Assembly (NCBI RefSeq): GCF_000003815.2
Contig: NC_049992.1
Coordinates: 18,385,745 to 18,449,744 of the forward strand
DNA length: 64,000 bases
Origin: Branchiostoma floridae
Taxonomy: Eukaryota > Chordata > Leptocardii > Amphioxiformes > Branchiostomatidae
Direction of reading: 5' to 3'
Positions 44,595-55,980 of the stretch are shown piece after piece (position 1 is the stretch's first letter; each line of letters starts with the position of its first letter). The position numbers and the translations under genes were made by a program. A model generated the notes under the pieces. That model ran no database searches and had not been told where the DNA came from. It saw nothing but the letters and a program-made list of their open reading frames with translations.

Positions 44595-45070
44595 TTTAGC
44601 CTTCTACTAGAACCAGTGGCGTTTATTTTTTGTGGTGGAGGTTAAGGGGCGCTGATTCGCAATTCTTATCCACCCCGCCACCACTCTTTGGCCTGTCCCT
44701 ATAGAATTGTGCTTTCTGTGTTTGCACAACCGAATAAATTCAAGACTATTCTTGACACGAATCATTGGTTGAGTCTAATTATATTCTTGAATGTGTCTTT
44801 TATTCAGAAACTGCAGACCTTGTGCGACGAACGTTACAAGCCGGAAACTGGGAAGACATTGTCAGACAAGTTCCACTGCCTGAGTCACAGGCCAACCAGT
44901 TTCTTAGTGAGACGTTAGAAACAACAAAGGAAGAGGCTATGGTGATATACGATAAGCACATTCAGGATAAAGGCTCACCACAAAGGCTGTACATACTACA
45001 AGAAGCCCTTGTAAAGAGAGCTGTTTTGTCATTGTCAAGGAGATGTAAAGGGATTTGTAACTGTGCATGA
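42531..45070 (+). CDS. Uncharacterised protein with possible C-terminal death-fold segment, 4 coding exons
   Basis: Exons 42531-42550, 42858-43335, 44268-44391, 44808-45070; GT-AG, phases 2, 0, 1 agree; 885 nt, 294 aa. The N-terminal two thirds are polar, Cys-containing and low in predicted structure (MTGCDQRCTAESDESAPDDP ...). Residues ~205-290 are helical: ETADLVRRTLQAGNWEDIVR, LPESQANQFLSETLE, then ILQEALVKRAVLS. The spacing of a Trp-containing helix, a turn and a later L..AL helix resembles death-domain-like folds, but no signature is decisive. It is divergently paired with the IAP gene across ~400 bp with shared promoter words, which would suit an apoptosis or immune role (inference). 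The start is the only ATG in the TATA-driven first exon. Confidence 0.65.
43739..43880. mobile_element. Short MITE in intron 2 of the 42.5-45.1 kb gene
   Basis: A perfect 10-bp terminal inverted repeat (agcagaggtt / aacctctgct), with inner words gttttgaggcgttt and aaacgccttaaaac also mirrored. It is 142 bp long and non-coding. Confidence 0.7.
44551..44590. repeat. (CA)n microsatellite
   Basis: Forty bases of CA in intron 3 of the 42.5-45.1 kb gene. Confidence 0.98.
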
Positions 45071-45236
45071 TTGTTACAACTTCACTGGACCTCGCCAAAT
45101 TGCGCCAGCTTCGCAAATTTGTACCAATTTTCCTTTGCGGTCAAACTGACATGTGACACATTTACGTAGGAAGCTTAGATGAGCGGGAAATCTCAGTGTT
45201 GCCATTGAATTGAAAACGAATGTAAAATGATTAAAC

Positions 45237-45242
45237 AATAAA
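45237..45242 (+). terminator. Polyadenylation signal AATAAA
   Basis: Canonical AATAAA 167 bp after the stop codon of the 294-aa gene; the sequence after it (ttgcag ... tgttcacttatg) offers U/GU-rich words for cleavage. Confidence 0.55.
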
Positions 45243-45534
45243 GAGATTTGCAGCGATAAAATGATGTTCACTTATGATACTTGGAGCAGCATATAAAAGA
45301 TGTCATGAAATAAAATTGCGACGTTTTGATACCAGTTGCAAAATTTGCTGAATCTTTAATATAAATTGCAATAGCAGGTGACAACTACATTCAATTTCAC
45401 TTGACAAATCAGCACCGATTGTCAGTTTGCGCAAACAAGCGCGTTCCAGTGCAGATTTTCGCTTTTCTAGTACATGTGCATCGAATTACATGTCACGATT
45501 GTAAGAGTCATTGCACTAGAAAACCAGGCGAAAC

Positions 45535-48157
45535 CAGGCAGAGGCCGGAAGATGGGGGTCGGCCAAATCGGTTCATACTTTGTATGTATATGAGGTACTG
45601 AAGTGTGTGGAACTATGAACAGCCATATAGTTAAAATCCTCCAGCTATTTTTCGTTATGGCGTTCTGGGACTCCCCTCAGAGACCCTCGAAAATCCAACA
45701 ATTTATGGCTGAAAATTACTGATATTTCGATGGCTATCCTGATAAATCTGATAAAGGTACGAACATAACTTTTGCATTTCCATATAGCATCACTTTACTG
45801 TTACTGTAGAGAAGAACATCTACTTATTCAAAAAGAATCGTCGTCTAATTGGGCCATACATATCGCGAACCGGGGGAGGGGGGTCTTTTTCTGGTTATGG
45901 GCTATATTAAATCGGGTAATTATATTACAATATGGGGGTAAGTCCTGTCAAATGTTTGTGTACATGTAGTTGTTTGTGAACCATGCATAACTGTCAAAAT
46001 ATTATGATTGATTGGTAATGTTATTTGGGCTTCATAAGGGGGGTTTGGGGATACTATAAAAGGAGTTATGCTGATTTTTGCGAAGCTGTTGTTCCAGCCC
46101 AGTGAGTTGTGCAGGGCCAAGCAGATTACAAAACTGTGCACGCCTTTCAGCAGCACAGAGCCAGCATAAAGGCACAGAATATGTGGTCACTGACATGGAG
46201 TCGCTATACTAGAGGGGATAGAAGAGGAAGGTGAGTGGCATGCACTGCGTCCTTGCTAGTATTGACTTCATTCAGCCTGTCATATTTAAAGATGTAAACT
46301 TGAGTGAACTGGAAAGAGCCAAAAGCCTAGACTCATTAAAGCTTGAGCATCCAAAGCGTGTATCAGACCATTTTCAACTGTCCATTTAATACAGAGACAA
46401 TAACACTTCCTTTGATAAAGGAATCGGAGACTATCATAGGCGCATGCATATGTGCAAATTGATTTTTGTTGTTTGGCAGTGTTTTGTTGCGTATTTTTTA
46501 CGAAAAATGTAAAAAAAAAGCTTTCAAGAGCTTTTGTACTTGTCATTTCCGTAAGAATGTGTTCCAACTGTTGCAGTTTTAGCTATTTTTTTGCTATTTT
46601 TTGTTGTTGTTGTTTTTTTGCAAATAGTATAATTCATTCTAATGTGGTTCCTTATGTAAGGGTTTGTCATAGACTTTGTTTTTGGCTTGTCCTTAGGCCA
46701 TGATGATTTGAATGACATCCGCGTGCACATCAACTATCGGCCATTTTCACCGTAAGAAAAAAAAACAACTTTTAAATTGAAACCATACTGTAATTCAAAC
46801 AAAGCAGCTACAAAATGAGCAAATATATGCCGTTGATTTAAAACAAAACATCGGCAAACGTAAATGTATATCAATGTCTTAGAATGCAAACGTCAATTCC
46901 AAGGTCAAAAGAAAAAAAAAATCGTTGTTATAATTGGTACATCATACTCTGTTTTATGATTTGTTCAGCTTTCTTGACTACACCACCACACCTGATTTCA
47001 TAATGAAGACAACTTTTGTCGGCCATTTTTTTATTTGCATACTCGCATTAGTTCCCAGAGGATGTCATCCACATAATCAAATCAACAGACCTTATGGTGA
47101 TGAATGAATAGTCATTCATACTCACATAACATTGATGTAATGCTGTTTGTCTATAGCAGTATCTATACTGTACCCGTTTGGTGTACCGTAATTGATAACA
47201 AAAAGTACAATGTATCCATCCCAAAAATCTTTAATCTTGACCTTTGTTGTGGTCTTATTCTATGATTTTCAATATGTTTGAAGTAGATCTACATCCATGT
47301 GCCCTCTGTATTAAATGGTACCACATTTTTGGAGTTCTGATAACCCCCATGTAGAGCCTTCTCATTGTGCGCGACATCAACATAGTATGTAGTAGGTATG
47401 TACGCAGTGATTTAGGAAGGTACCGGTTTAACAATAGAAAGCAACAATAAAAATGTGTAAAATCAGCATGATTCCTTTTATAGCATCCCTAAATCCCCCA
47501 TCTAGAACTCAAGTTAATATTACCAATCAATCATAATATTTTTGACAGTTATGCATGGTTCACAAACAACTACATGTACACAAACATTTGACAGGACTTA
47601 CCCCCATATTGTAATATAATTACCCGATTTACTATAGCCCATAACCAGAAAAATCCCCATAAAGACCCCCCTCTCCCGGTTCGCGATATGTATGGCCCAA
47701 TTAGACGACGATTCTTTTTGAACAAATAGATGTTCCTCCCTCCAGCAACAGCAAACCATCTACCAGAGCCACCGCTCATATCATATTATTGGCCTCAATA
47801 ATGACTAAAATTTTAGTGATAAAAAATCTGCTTTCCGTGGTTCAGGTAACCCCCTAGCACACTCTTTTAACTTCAATGCATCAACTTCAACTTTTGGTCT
47901 TTAACACTTTAGAACTCATGCTATATGGAAATGCAAAAGTTATGTTCGTACCTTTATCAGATTTATCAGGATAGCCATCGAAATATCAGTAATTTTCAGC
48001 CATAAATTGTTGGATTTTCGAGGGTCTCTGAGGGGGGTCCCAGAACGCCATAACGAAACATTGCTGGAGGGTCTTACCTATATGGCTGTTCATAGTTCCA
48101 CATACCTATCACACATATGAACCGATTTGGCCGACCCCCATCTTCCGGCCTCTGCTT
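45535..48157. mobile_element. Large inverted-repeat (foldback-type) element
   Basis: Left arm 45,535-46,083 is mirrored by right arm 47,457-48,157. Examples: gccggaagatgggggtcggc versus gccgacccccatcttccggc; ttacaatatgggggtaagtc versus gacttacccccatattgtaa; actataaaaggagttatgct versus agcatgattccttttatagc. The right arm has extra sequence (about 47,715-47,935), so the arms are not equally long. The 1.4-kb spacer holds no transposase and contains a younger MITE (46,696-47,091). Confidence 0.8.
46696..47091. mobile_element. Harbinger-like MITE with TTA target duplication
   Basis: Starts GGCCATGATGATTTGAATGA and ends with the mirror words gatgtcatcc, aatcaaatcaacagacc. TTA flanks both ends (46,693-46,695 and 47,092-47,094). 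396 bp, non-coding; same family as 19,532-20,191 and 62,378-62,903. Confidence 0.85.
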
Positions 48158-48689
48158 GTTTTTTTTTTTTCGTGCTATGGTTTTAAAGTTCTACATGAGG
48201 CACTTCTTATAAATTAGTACGGATGAATATCTATAAAACATGTTCTGTAAATATTGGTGTCGGTGTTATATCGTCAGTACTAGTTCTAGCCTAATTTCAA
48301 TGAGTCCAGAAGTTTTGAATGTTGCACTTTGTAGACTTCGTGTTTAAACCACACAACCTGCCTAGTATTAAAGTGATTATATCTTTACCCTTGTCCTGCT
48401 GAGAGTCTATTTGCCAATTAAACTCCCCTAAACTGGTTAATTAGAACCTGAACAATAAAACTTGAGCTATTTTGTGCAGCTGATGTAGATTTACCTCCGC
48501 AATCGATGCTGTTGATGTGGTATTATAATTCAGACTTTGTTATTTCAAGACTACGATGTGAATAAAGATTTTAAGATTTCAAGGTCACAAATATGACTCA
48601 CGTGCCTTCTTCTCTTACACACTTACAAACAGGTAATGTTTGAGTCAACATACTTCAAGACGTTTATCATAATTTTATCAGTTTGTTTA

Positions 48690-48980
48690 CTTATCATACT
48701 CTTTATTGACACAAAAGAGTACAGCGATAAGGTCTGATACATCTATAACGTTATATACAAACAAACAAGCAGATACAAAATTTATCAACATTCGTAACGT
48801 TACAAGTACTAGTACATGAATAGATAAAGTACTTAGTACGTACAAGTACTACCACAAGTAGCGGTCGAAGCCAACACCATTGACACGTTTGTGTCACTGG
48901 TCTCCAAGCAGATGTAAAAACCGAAACCCTGGCCGGTGACCTTGACCCTTCACCCACAAGCGACAGAATAATCAGCACGT
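48690..48980 (-). mobile_element. LINE-type 3' end fragment
   Basis: The + strand phrase ctttattgacacaaaagagt followed by acagcgataaggtctgatac resembles the LINE tail at ~16,705 (tttattgagacacgacaaaa, acagcgactttcgtaaggtc). No coding frame remains. Confidence 0.45.
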
Positions 48981-49477
48981 TGATTGAAGGCGGCAGAGTG
49001 CAGTATTTCTAATGGCGTAGGGGTAAAAACATAGTGCGGTCGAAATCTTCAATCGTTCGTAAATACCTTAAAGTATATGTAAGCGAGGGATGAACTTTAC
49101 TGTGTGGTAGTATAATATGTCGGCTTTCAGATGGCACGAATGAGATTTTTTCAGTTTGGCTTGTCGTTGTATAAATACGCGTGACCTTTACAGCTGGCTG
49201 TCTAAGTGAGTCGGCTGCAGTTCCGGGTGACCCCGCATGACCCTATTTCAAAGAGGGCGTCAAAATGTTAAAAAAACACAATATTTTTTTTTGTTTTTGG
49301 TTATTTTGTACGTTGTACCCTCGACTTTAACTTACTCGTCTGTCGTGCTTCCCAAATGCACCCCACTATAATTTTATCCGCGTCGATGTCAGTCACCTTG
49401 CGGTCCTTAACTATAGGAAGCCCCATAGGCCGAAAACTGTGTTCTGCTACAACAGGAAGAGGAAGTCTGTCAAAAGC

Positions 49478-49512
49478 AAGTTTCGACAGGTGACTTGTAA
49501 AAGAGGAACTTC
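49478..49512 (+). promoter_or_regulatory. Promoter-like module, copy 2
   Basis: AAGTTTCGACAGGTGA, 9 bp, GAGGAACTTC, identical in word and spacing to 40,105-40,139. It ends 113 bp before the ATG at 49,626 and is preceded by caggaagaggaagtctg, a further ETS-like cluster. A TATAAATA word lies much further upstream (49,170-49,177). Confidence 0.5.
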
Positions 49513-49625
49513 AGGATAATGTTACAAGATTTAGACCACGTATCCAGTGAGTCACGATAAGGTGACGTGTCCTTGTATCCCGGGTTTTTCCAATATTCAA
49601 CCATTTTGAAGTATCAGCAGGGAAG

Positions 49626-52600
49626 ATGGCTAGTCACGGGTGTTTGAAATGCTTCTTGGTTGTGGTTAACCTGTCTCTGTTGGTAAGATTTTCTGCGTGT
49701 TTACTAGCGTATAGTAAAAAAGTATTCTATTCCTTCCATGCGCCCTGACTAGATGCATTGAAGAAGACATGTCAGTTTACGGCTTGTTAGTAGCGTTATA
49801 TCAGTACACATAAGAGAAAGTGAAACTTTTTTTTAAATTTCTAACACACATATGAACATGATATATCAGTCATGACAACTTGAGCCTGACATGCATTTTC
49901 AATTATTCAATGTCATGTTGTTCTGAGAAATAAGTGAAAAGAAAACTTCCATGATCATTTAGTATGAGTAGACATTCTGAAAGTCCATACTGTTCACTGC
50001 ATTTTTTCTTTTAGCTTATCGGCACCTTCATCGTTGGAATTGGGGCCTTCGCTACTACCCGACAGCCAGAATTCTTCGCGTGGCACGACGACCACCTATC
50101 TCTGATACCAGCTTTCAGCGTCATCCTCACAGGTGCGGCGGTGATGTTTGTGGGGTTTGTGGGACCTTGCGGGATCGCCAGTGGAAGTGTACTTATGCTG
50201 CGTGTGGTGAGTATACGAAACAGACTCGAATTACATAGCTGCTGCAACTTACACCATTATGTATTTTGTACCATGTATGTATGTAAAAAAATTGTGTATA
50301 TAGACTTATAAGACCCAGTAGGACTTTAAACGATGTAAACTGTATCTCTGTTATACTTTGTCTGACCCATGCCCCTTCCCTCGTGACCCCAATGAAAAGC
50401 GGCCTGCAGGCCGAATTGAGCTTTCATGAATAAGGTAGCAGAACACAGTTTTCGGCCTATGGGGATTTCTATAGTTAAGGGCCTCAAGGTGACTGGCTTC
50501 GACGCATTAAAAAATATAGTAGGGTGCATTTTTGGAATACCAAAATCGGATATGTTTGAGTTGAAGGTACAAGCCACAAAATATTAAAAACTAGAGTTCG
50601 GGGACCTCATACCTCCATGAAATATTTATTGCTTTTTTGTGGATGGTATGTATGTTTATAGTCGGTTGTATTTGAGAGTAATGGTTATAAATGTTATGGG
50701 AAAGTAGTGGTGTATTTATTTAATGACACAGAGGATGTCCATCTGATTAGTAATTATTAAAATGTGACACTTAATTGTGTAATGTGCGTTTAAGAGGCCG
50801 ACGGCATATGGTAGCGTGGTGTTCCTTAAGCTTGATGTTTGGCATTTAAACTGTCTAAGGTTGTCAGCGTTATTGAGGTTCGACTATGTGCCTCAGAGCG
50901 GTGTGGTGGGAGGAAGTTGGGAAACTCAGAAAGAAGAAGGGATGTGGCCAACTTTAGTCAGATGGTGATTTGATTTTCCACCAATATGTCATAACATCAG
51001 CTGTTCACAGGGTACAAAAATGAGATGCACACTTTCCTCTGATAGCCCTACATCAACTGTAAGATGAATACTTGGTGCCAACCCCGTCTGCTAAAAAACA
51101 AGTACCATTGGCTACGAAAGAGACAACTAACAACTGTCCCTTATCGTAACGAAATCAGAACATCTGTATCTCCCATAAAACTTCGGACACCCAACCTATC
51201 TAAGATGAGAGGACCTAATGGCATTTTAATCACCATGTCACTCAAATCAGCAGTACAGTATGTGAGACATCCATACCTGTTAAGCATTACCGCTAAATGT
51301 ACCTCAACTTCTTACAATTATACTTACGCTTCACATCTCCATGATATCCTAAGCAGACATAAATAAAACTAATTATCATATTAAAAAAACTCGGGGTTCC
51401 CCAAACAGCTGTCATACAAATCACCTCACTATCTGCTTGGAGCTAAGCCCATTAACAAACACTTAAAGCACGATGCCTGTTCCAATATATCGCAGATATA
51501 GGGGGGATTTCTGATATTATTACATCAATTATAACGACAGATAAGGCGCCCAAAATCACATCGATTCGAGCTTTCATCACAGCCCACCAACACAACAAGT
51601 ATGAAACCAATCCATCCAGCCGTTCTTGAGTAATCTTGTACACAGACAGAGACACATAACAGAAAATATAACCTCCATGACATTTCATGGAGGTAACTAC
51701 TGTGCCAGCTGTTACAAATATTTCAAACAGTCCTAAGCAGACATAAATAAAACTACTGGGGGTTCCCCAAACAGCTGTCACCTCACTATCTGCTAGCAGC
51801 TAAGCCCATTAACAAACACATACAGCACGATGCCTGTACCAATATATCTCAAATATAGGGGTGATTTCTGATATTATTACATCGATTATAACGACAGATA
51901 CGGCTCCCAAGATCTCATCGATTCGAGCTTTCATCACACCCCACCAACACAACAAGTATGAAACCAATCCATCCTGCCGTTCTTGAGTAATCATCTACAC
52001 AGACAGAGACACATAACAGAAAATATAACCTCCATTCCATGAAATTTCATGGAGGTAAAAATCCTGTCGGCGTATCGTCTTCTCACGCCCTCTTTGAAAT
52101 GCCCCTCTGCGGAGGTCACAGAACTGCAGCCGACTCACACTAGAAAGGCAGTTGCGTAATATCGCATTTATCCACGAAATAGAAAACTTTCACAATCCAA
52201 ACCATACAGTCTCAGAGTCGACACCTTCCGTGACCACGTAGCACAGTTTATATCTGGCTGCTTTTTACCTCTCCTTCAACAAGTTTATCCGTACTATTTT
52301 ATGTACCCATAACTGGGTAGCTTTTCTAACAACCGAGGCGTAAGGGGCATGTTCAGGTATATCACCATGTATTAGGCGTGTCACTAAGGCTTTGGATTTA
52401 GTCAATCTTTTGGATTTACGTGACTGACATTATTTTGCGCATTCCACTGCAGGCCTGTGTAGCAACGTTAACACTCATACTCACAATGGAGCTCATGATG
52501 ATTCTGTTTAACAAAAAAGTAAGTACTAACCTTTTTCATCATCAAACATTTTTGAAGAAAAGAACAACACGGTTACGCTATCTACATATATGAGAAACAA

Positions 52601-53441
52601 CACGAACGTTTTCTTTGGGGCTTCGGAGAAAGTACAATGTGCATTAAGATAAGTGATTGTTCAATAGCTTTTTGTAAGTCAAAGAACTCTTTTTTTCCGA
52701 GTGCAGATCAACATCGCTTTTCAGGACATTCCGTGGCCGGCTGTCACCGCTGCTGTTGGGATTCTAAAGTTCGCCGCAGATTATCACGAGGCCAAGAAAA
52801 AAGAAACACGGCGCAACAAGCTCAATCATGTCAAGGAGCAACTCTCCAAAATGTACGGACCAATATACGGGTACAGGTTGTCCAATCGCGAGAGTTATAT
52901 TGTGGCTATGAAAGGGTATAGAAATCTTCGTCAATACCTAGAAGTTGCCGAGTCTAAATGGCGGGACCCACAAAGTAAAGACGAAGGAATAGACATGTTA
53001 AAGAGGTGGCGAAGGTTTTTGCTTCACATTACTCACCCGCAAGATCTGAAAACAGAAGACACCATACGGCACAATGCACACCTCTTCGAACATGGAATCA
53101 AGGAAGCGGAGCTCTTTCAGAACTTCATTTTTCACGTCAACTATGAGAAAATCATTGTCGCCAAATGGAAGGAAAGAGGGAATGATCTTGGTCTAAAGAA
53201 GCCCTTCAGAGAGGAGGATTTTGCACGAGAGAACAACGCTGGAGTATCGGACGATACAACCACCAAAATGCTGACGGACTTGGTGATGCACGTGACGAAA
53301 ACATACGGTATGCTCGTTGCCAGGAAAAAGAAGTTGATGAGGGAAATAGATGAAGCAAGTGATGATAACTTTGATGAAGATGATGTTAATGATGATGATA
53401 TAGATGATGATATTGATGATGTTGGTGATAATAATGAATAA
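49626..53441 (+). CDS. Tetraspanin-like three-helix membrane protein fused to a 244-aa uncharacterised soluble domain, 4 exons
   Basis: Exons 49626-49682, 50015-50206, 52453-52518, 52707-53441; GT-AG, every intron phase 0; 349 aa. TM1 is residues ~9-31 (CLKCFLVVVNLSLL at the exon 1 end, matching the tetraspanin start). TM2 is ~50-73, ending GFVGPCGI as in tetraspanin GFxGCCG, and TM3 is ~77-101. A tetraspanin would then have a large CCG-containing loop and TM4; these are absent. Instead there is a basic stretch (EAKKKETRRNK), then a helical domain with YGPIYGYRLSNRESY, WRRFLLH and HNAHLFEHGIKEAELFQNFIFHV, and an acidic Asp-rich tail (~325-349) from a GAT microsatellite. I do not know a named family for the C-terminal domain. 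The gene could be membrane-tethered with a cytosolic effector part (inference). AATAAA occurs at 53,571. Confidence 0.75.
51385..52045. repeat. Tandem duplication of a ~355-bp segment in intron 2
   Basis: The segment with ggggttccccaaacagctgt, gcacgatgcctgt and gaaaccaatccatcc occurs twice (51,385-51,700 and 51,743-52,045), each ending in aacctccat and tttcatggaggtaa. It is inside the insertion that splits the right inverted-repeat arm. Confidence 0.85.
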
Positions 53442-53960
53442 GATGATGGTTTTGATAATGGTATGATGATAAAGATTTGTTTATTTTTGTTCGTTGTTTG
53501 TTTGTTTTATCCAACCAGGGAGATATATCACAATGTGAGAGCATAAGCCCCATGGTTTATATGGTGAGATAATAAACACTATACGTAACAAGAAATAATA
53601 AACACTTAACGCAAGTTTCTAATTAATACAAAAGCGAAGTAACTTAGGAGTAGCCAATACATAACATCTTGCTACAAATCTAGTAAATCAAGGATGAAAA
53701 CAATATGATTCTGCTGATGATAATGATGTTGTTGTTAAATATGGTGATAATGCTGATGCTGTTGTTACTGATGTTGCTGATGCTGATGCTGAATATGATA
53801 ATGTTGTTAATGATGATGTTGATGATGTTATTGTTGATTATGATTATAATGTTGTTGTTGATGATGGTGATGGTGATGTAGATTATAATGATGATGATGA
53901 TGATGAAATTAAGACGATGCTGCTGTTGATGATGATGATGTCGATGAAGATAATGATGGT
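53345..53960 (+). repeat. GAT/TGA trinucleotide-rich tract spanning the coding end and 3' UTR
   Basis: Imperfect GAT/GTT repeats encode the acidic C-terminus up to 53,441 and recur in non-coding DNA at 53,700-53,960, interrupted by unrelated sequence. Confidence 0.85.
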
Positions 53961-55867
53961 GAAATGATGATTATGTAAAAAAAAAGTCAAACATTTATTG
54001 GTATCAGCATCAGTCGGAAAATAACGTATTGTAATCAGAGCGTGATTGTAAGTAAATAAACTGATGAAAGTTAGGCGTGAAATTCGTCTGTTTGGGGAGT
54101 ATAGCAATGTGATCCCAGCGCCATTACGTAGGTATGCATATTTGTTTGTTTGTTTGTTTGTTTGATTTTTTTAATTCATGAGACGATATTCATCTTCAGT
54201 TGGTTTTTATTGCTCTTTGTGGGAGAAATACCCTTTCGTTAGCTAATACAAGACGGCGATGCGCATGGTCCGTGTGTATAATATTATTGTATATATTGCA
54301 TATTGATGGGGATATAGGGTTTACTACATACTTGATTTTACTACGATTTGCGACACACACATGACATGATGATACGTTCCATGTTAGTGTATGTTATAGA
54401 TCCTTTTAGAACAATAATAAAGTGGGTATAAAACTCAAAGAATTAGACTTGCTTTTGCTTGATCGGAAACAGTCATACGTACGTAGACACAGCCCTATCT
54501 GCATGTCGTGCCAGTCCGTAGTGTGAATATGACAAAAATAAGAGGAACGATCATGGAGAAATGCTTAGATTTAAGACCGAGATCACGAAAGTTGTAATAA
54601 TTGAATACTGATAGAACTTTCATCAGCGGGTAGTCTGTTTTATTTCGTAAGATGGTGCAGCCCATCCAATAATTCAGCCCATACAACGGCTCCCCCTGGC
54701 GCCCAAATTCATATTGCACCGCTGACTATTTTATAAGAAAAATCAGAACGATCTATCGATAGGCAAACGGCAAAAAGTCGTTGCACTAGTCAGAATTTTC
54801 TTGTTTCACAACATACGATTGAAACTTATATGAAGTAGCTCTTCAAAAAGTGACAGGAAATTTGGGTGAGTCCACTTTTTGTGTTGGGTATCACAGTTCA
54901 ACTAATTCAATAATGACATAGAAATCTATCATTTACGACCTAATACCTCATCATTTTTGTACCAAATGTCTTGAATACTGTTATTCTTGAGTTTGAATGG
55001 TAGCATTTCCGAAATCAAAGTCATCAAACCCGAAAAGACTTAAATTTTTTGGCAATTTGACGGCCGCAGGTTGTTGTCTTTGCAACATTTTCGGAAGCGG
55101 CCGCGGGCGGTACTACAGAGTAGGCTATGATAGCCTATTTCGGCTCAGCTTTTAAAAACGTAAAACAACATATTAGGCTTAGATATATAGTAGAGTGGAC
55201 TCATCCCTCGGCTAACCGACATCTATCGCACCGTAGTCATCCCTCAGAGTCAGCGAGAAGTTTCCCAAACAGGTCCAGACATCTTAACATGCATTTAGAC
55301 TTATAACGTATTTCAAAGCATAAGTTGACTTCAAACGAATCGTTCGTCGTAGCCCCGTCCATGTTCATCTATACATCATTACGTAATTTTAAATCTAAGG
55401 ATATTTATGCACATTTCCCTTCACAACTTTCCCTTACTCACCTGTTTATTTGCTTAGTTGATAAACGCTCAAATTTGATCACCTTTCTTTCTATCTCACA
55501 GATAACTGTGAGGAGATAACCCTTAGCTTACCGTGTACAAATAGGTAAATATATCATTTGTACGTTAGAGACAGTCGTATAAATTACACGTTAAACCAAG
55601 GACATTGTATTGTCTTTGGTTAAACTTAACATAAATGTACTTGTGCGTATGTCAATTCATGTATATGCCCTTGTTTGCATGTGTAGTTGCAGTAGACCTC
55701 ACGAAAATCGCTGTACTTTTGTTGTATCAATTCGTATACTTGTAGTAGGTTCCAGTCACTGATAGTACGCCAAAAAGGAGGCCTTACGGTAGAGTGCCTT
55801 ACAGACAGGTTGTACCAACTGCCTGTCATGAGAACGTCTCGCTCGGGGTGGGGCGGGTTGTAATTTT
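53961..55867. other. Intergenic DNA
   Basis: No gene supported. Contains a short (TTTG)n at about 54,139-54,162. A possible MITE lies at 54,865-55,208, with ends gggtgagtccact and agtggactcatccc and a GC-rich centre (gcggccgcgggcgg). Confidence 0.5.
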
Positions 55868-55980
55868 CCCCTCGGTCCAACATCCGGTCCACCCAATTTT
55901 TTCAGGTCCGGTTTTTCTGGACCGGTCCAATGAGAAAAACCGGTTTTGTACCGGTACATCGTACCGGTACCCAGCCCTAG
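55868..55980. mobile_element. End fragment of the hAT-like MITE
   Basis: Carries the outer ~110 bp of the element at 7,854-8,288 in reverse (ccggtccaatgagaaaaacc, then gtaccggtacccagcccta). The other end is missing. Confidence 0.75.

Larger units (their letters stand above)
49203..52139. mobile_element. Inverted repeats flanking the promoter and first two exons of the membrane-protein gene
   Basis: Left arm: 49,203-49,261 (gtgagtcggctgcagttc ... tttcaaagagggcgt) and 49,299-49,452 (aatgcaccccactata, agtcaccttg, ccccataggccgaaaactgt, gttctgctac). Mirror: 50,435-50,585 for the inner part and 52,085-52,139 for the outer part. The right arm is split by a ~1.5-kb insertion (about 50,585-52,065) holding a tandem duplication. 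The 980-bp spacer contains the regulatory module, exon 1 and exon 2 of the 49.6-53.4 kb gene. Confidence 0.8.

Noticed and set aside
51064-51366. 100-codon + strand frame in intron 2 of the membrane-protein gene
   Set aside because: Lies in the inserted repeat; resembles no LINE domain clearly enough, and no splice support.
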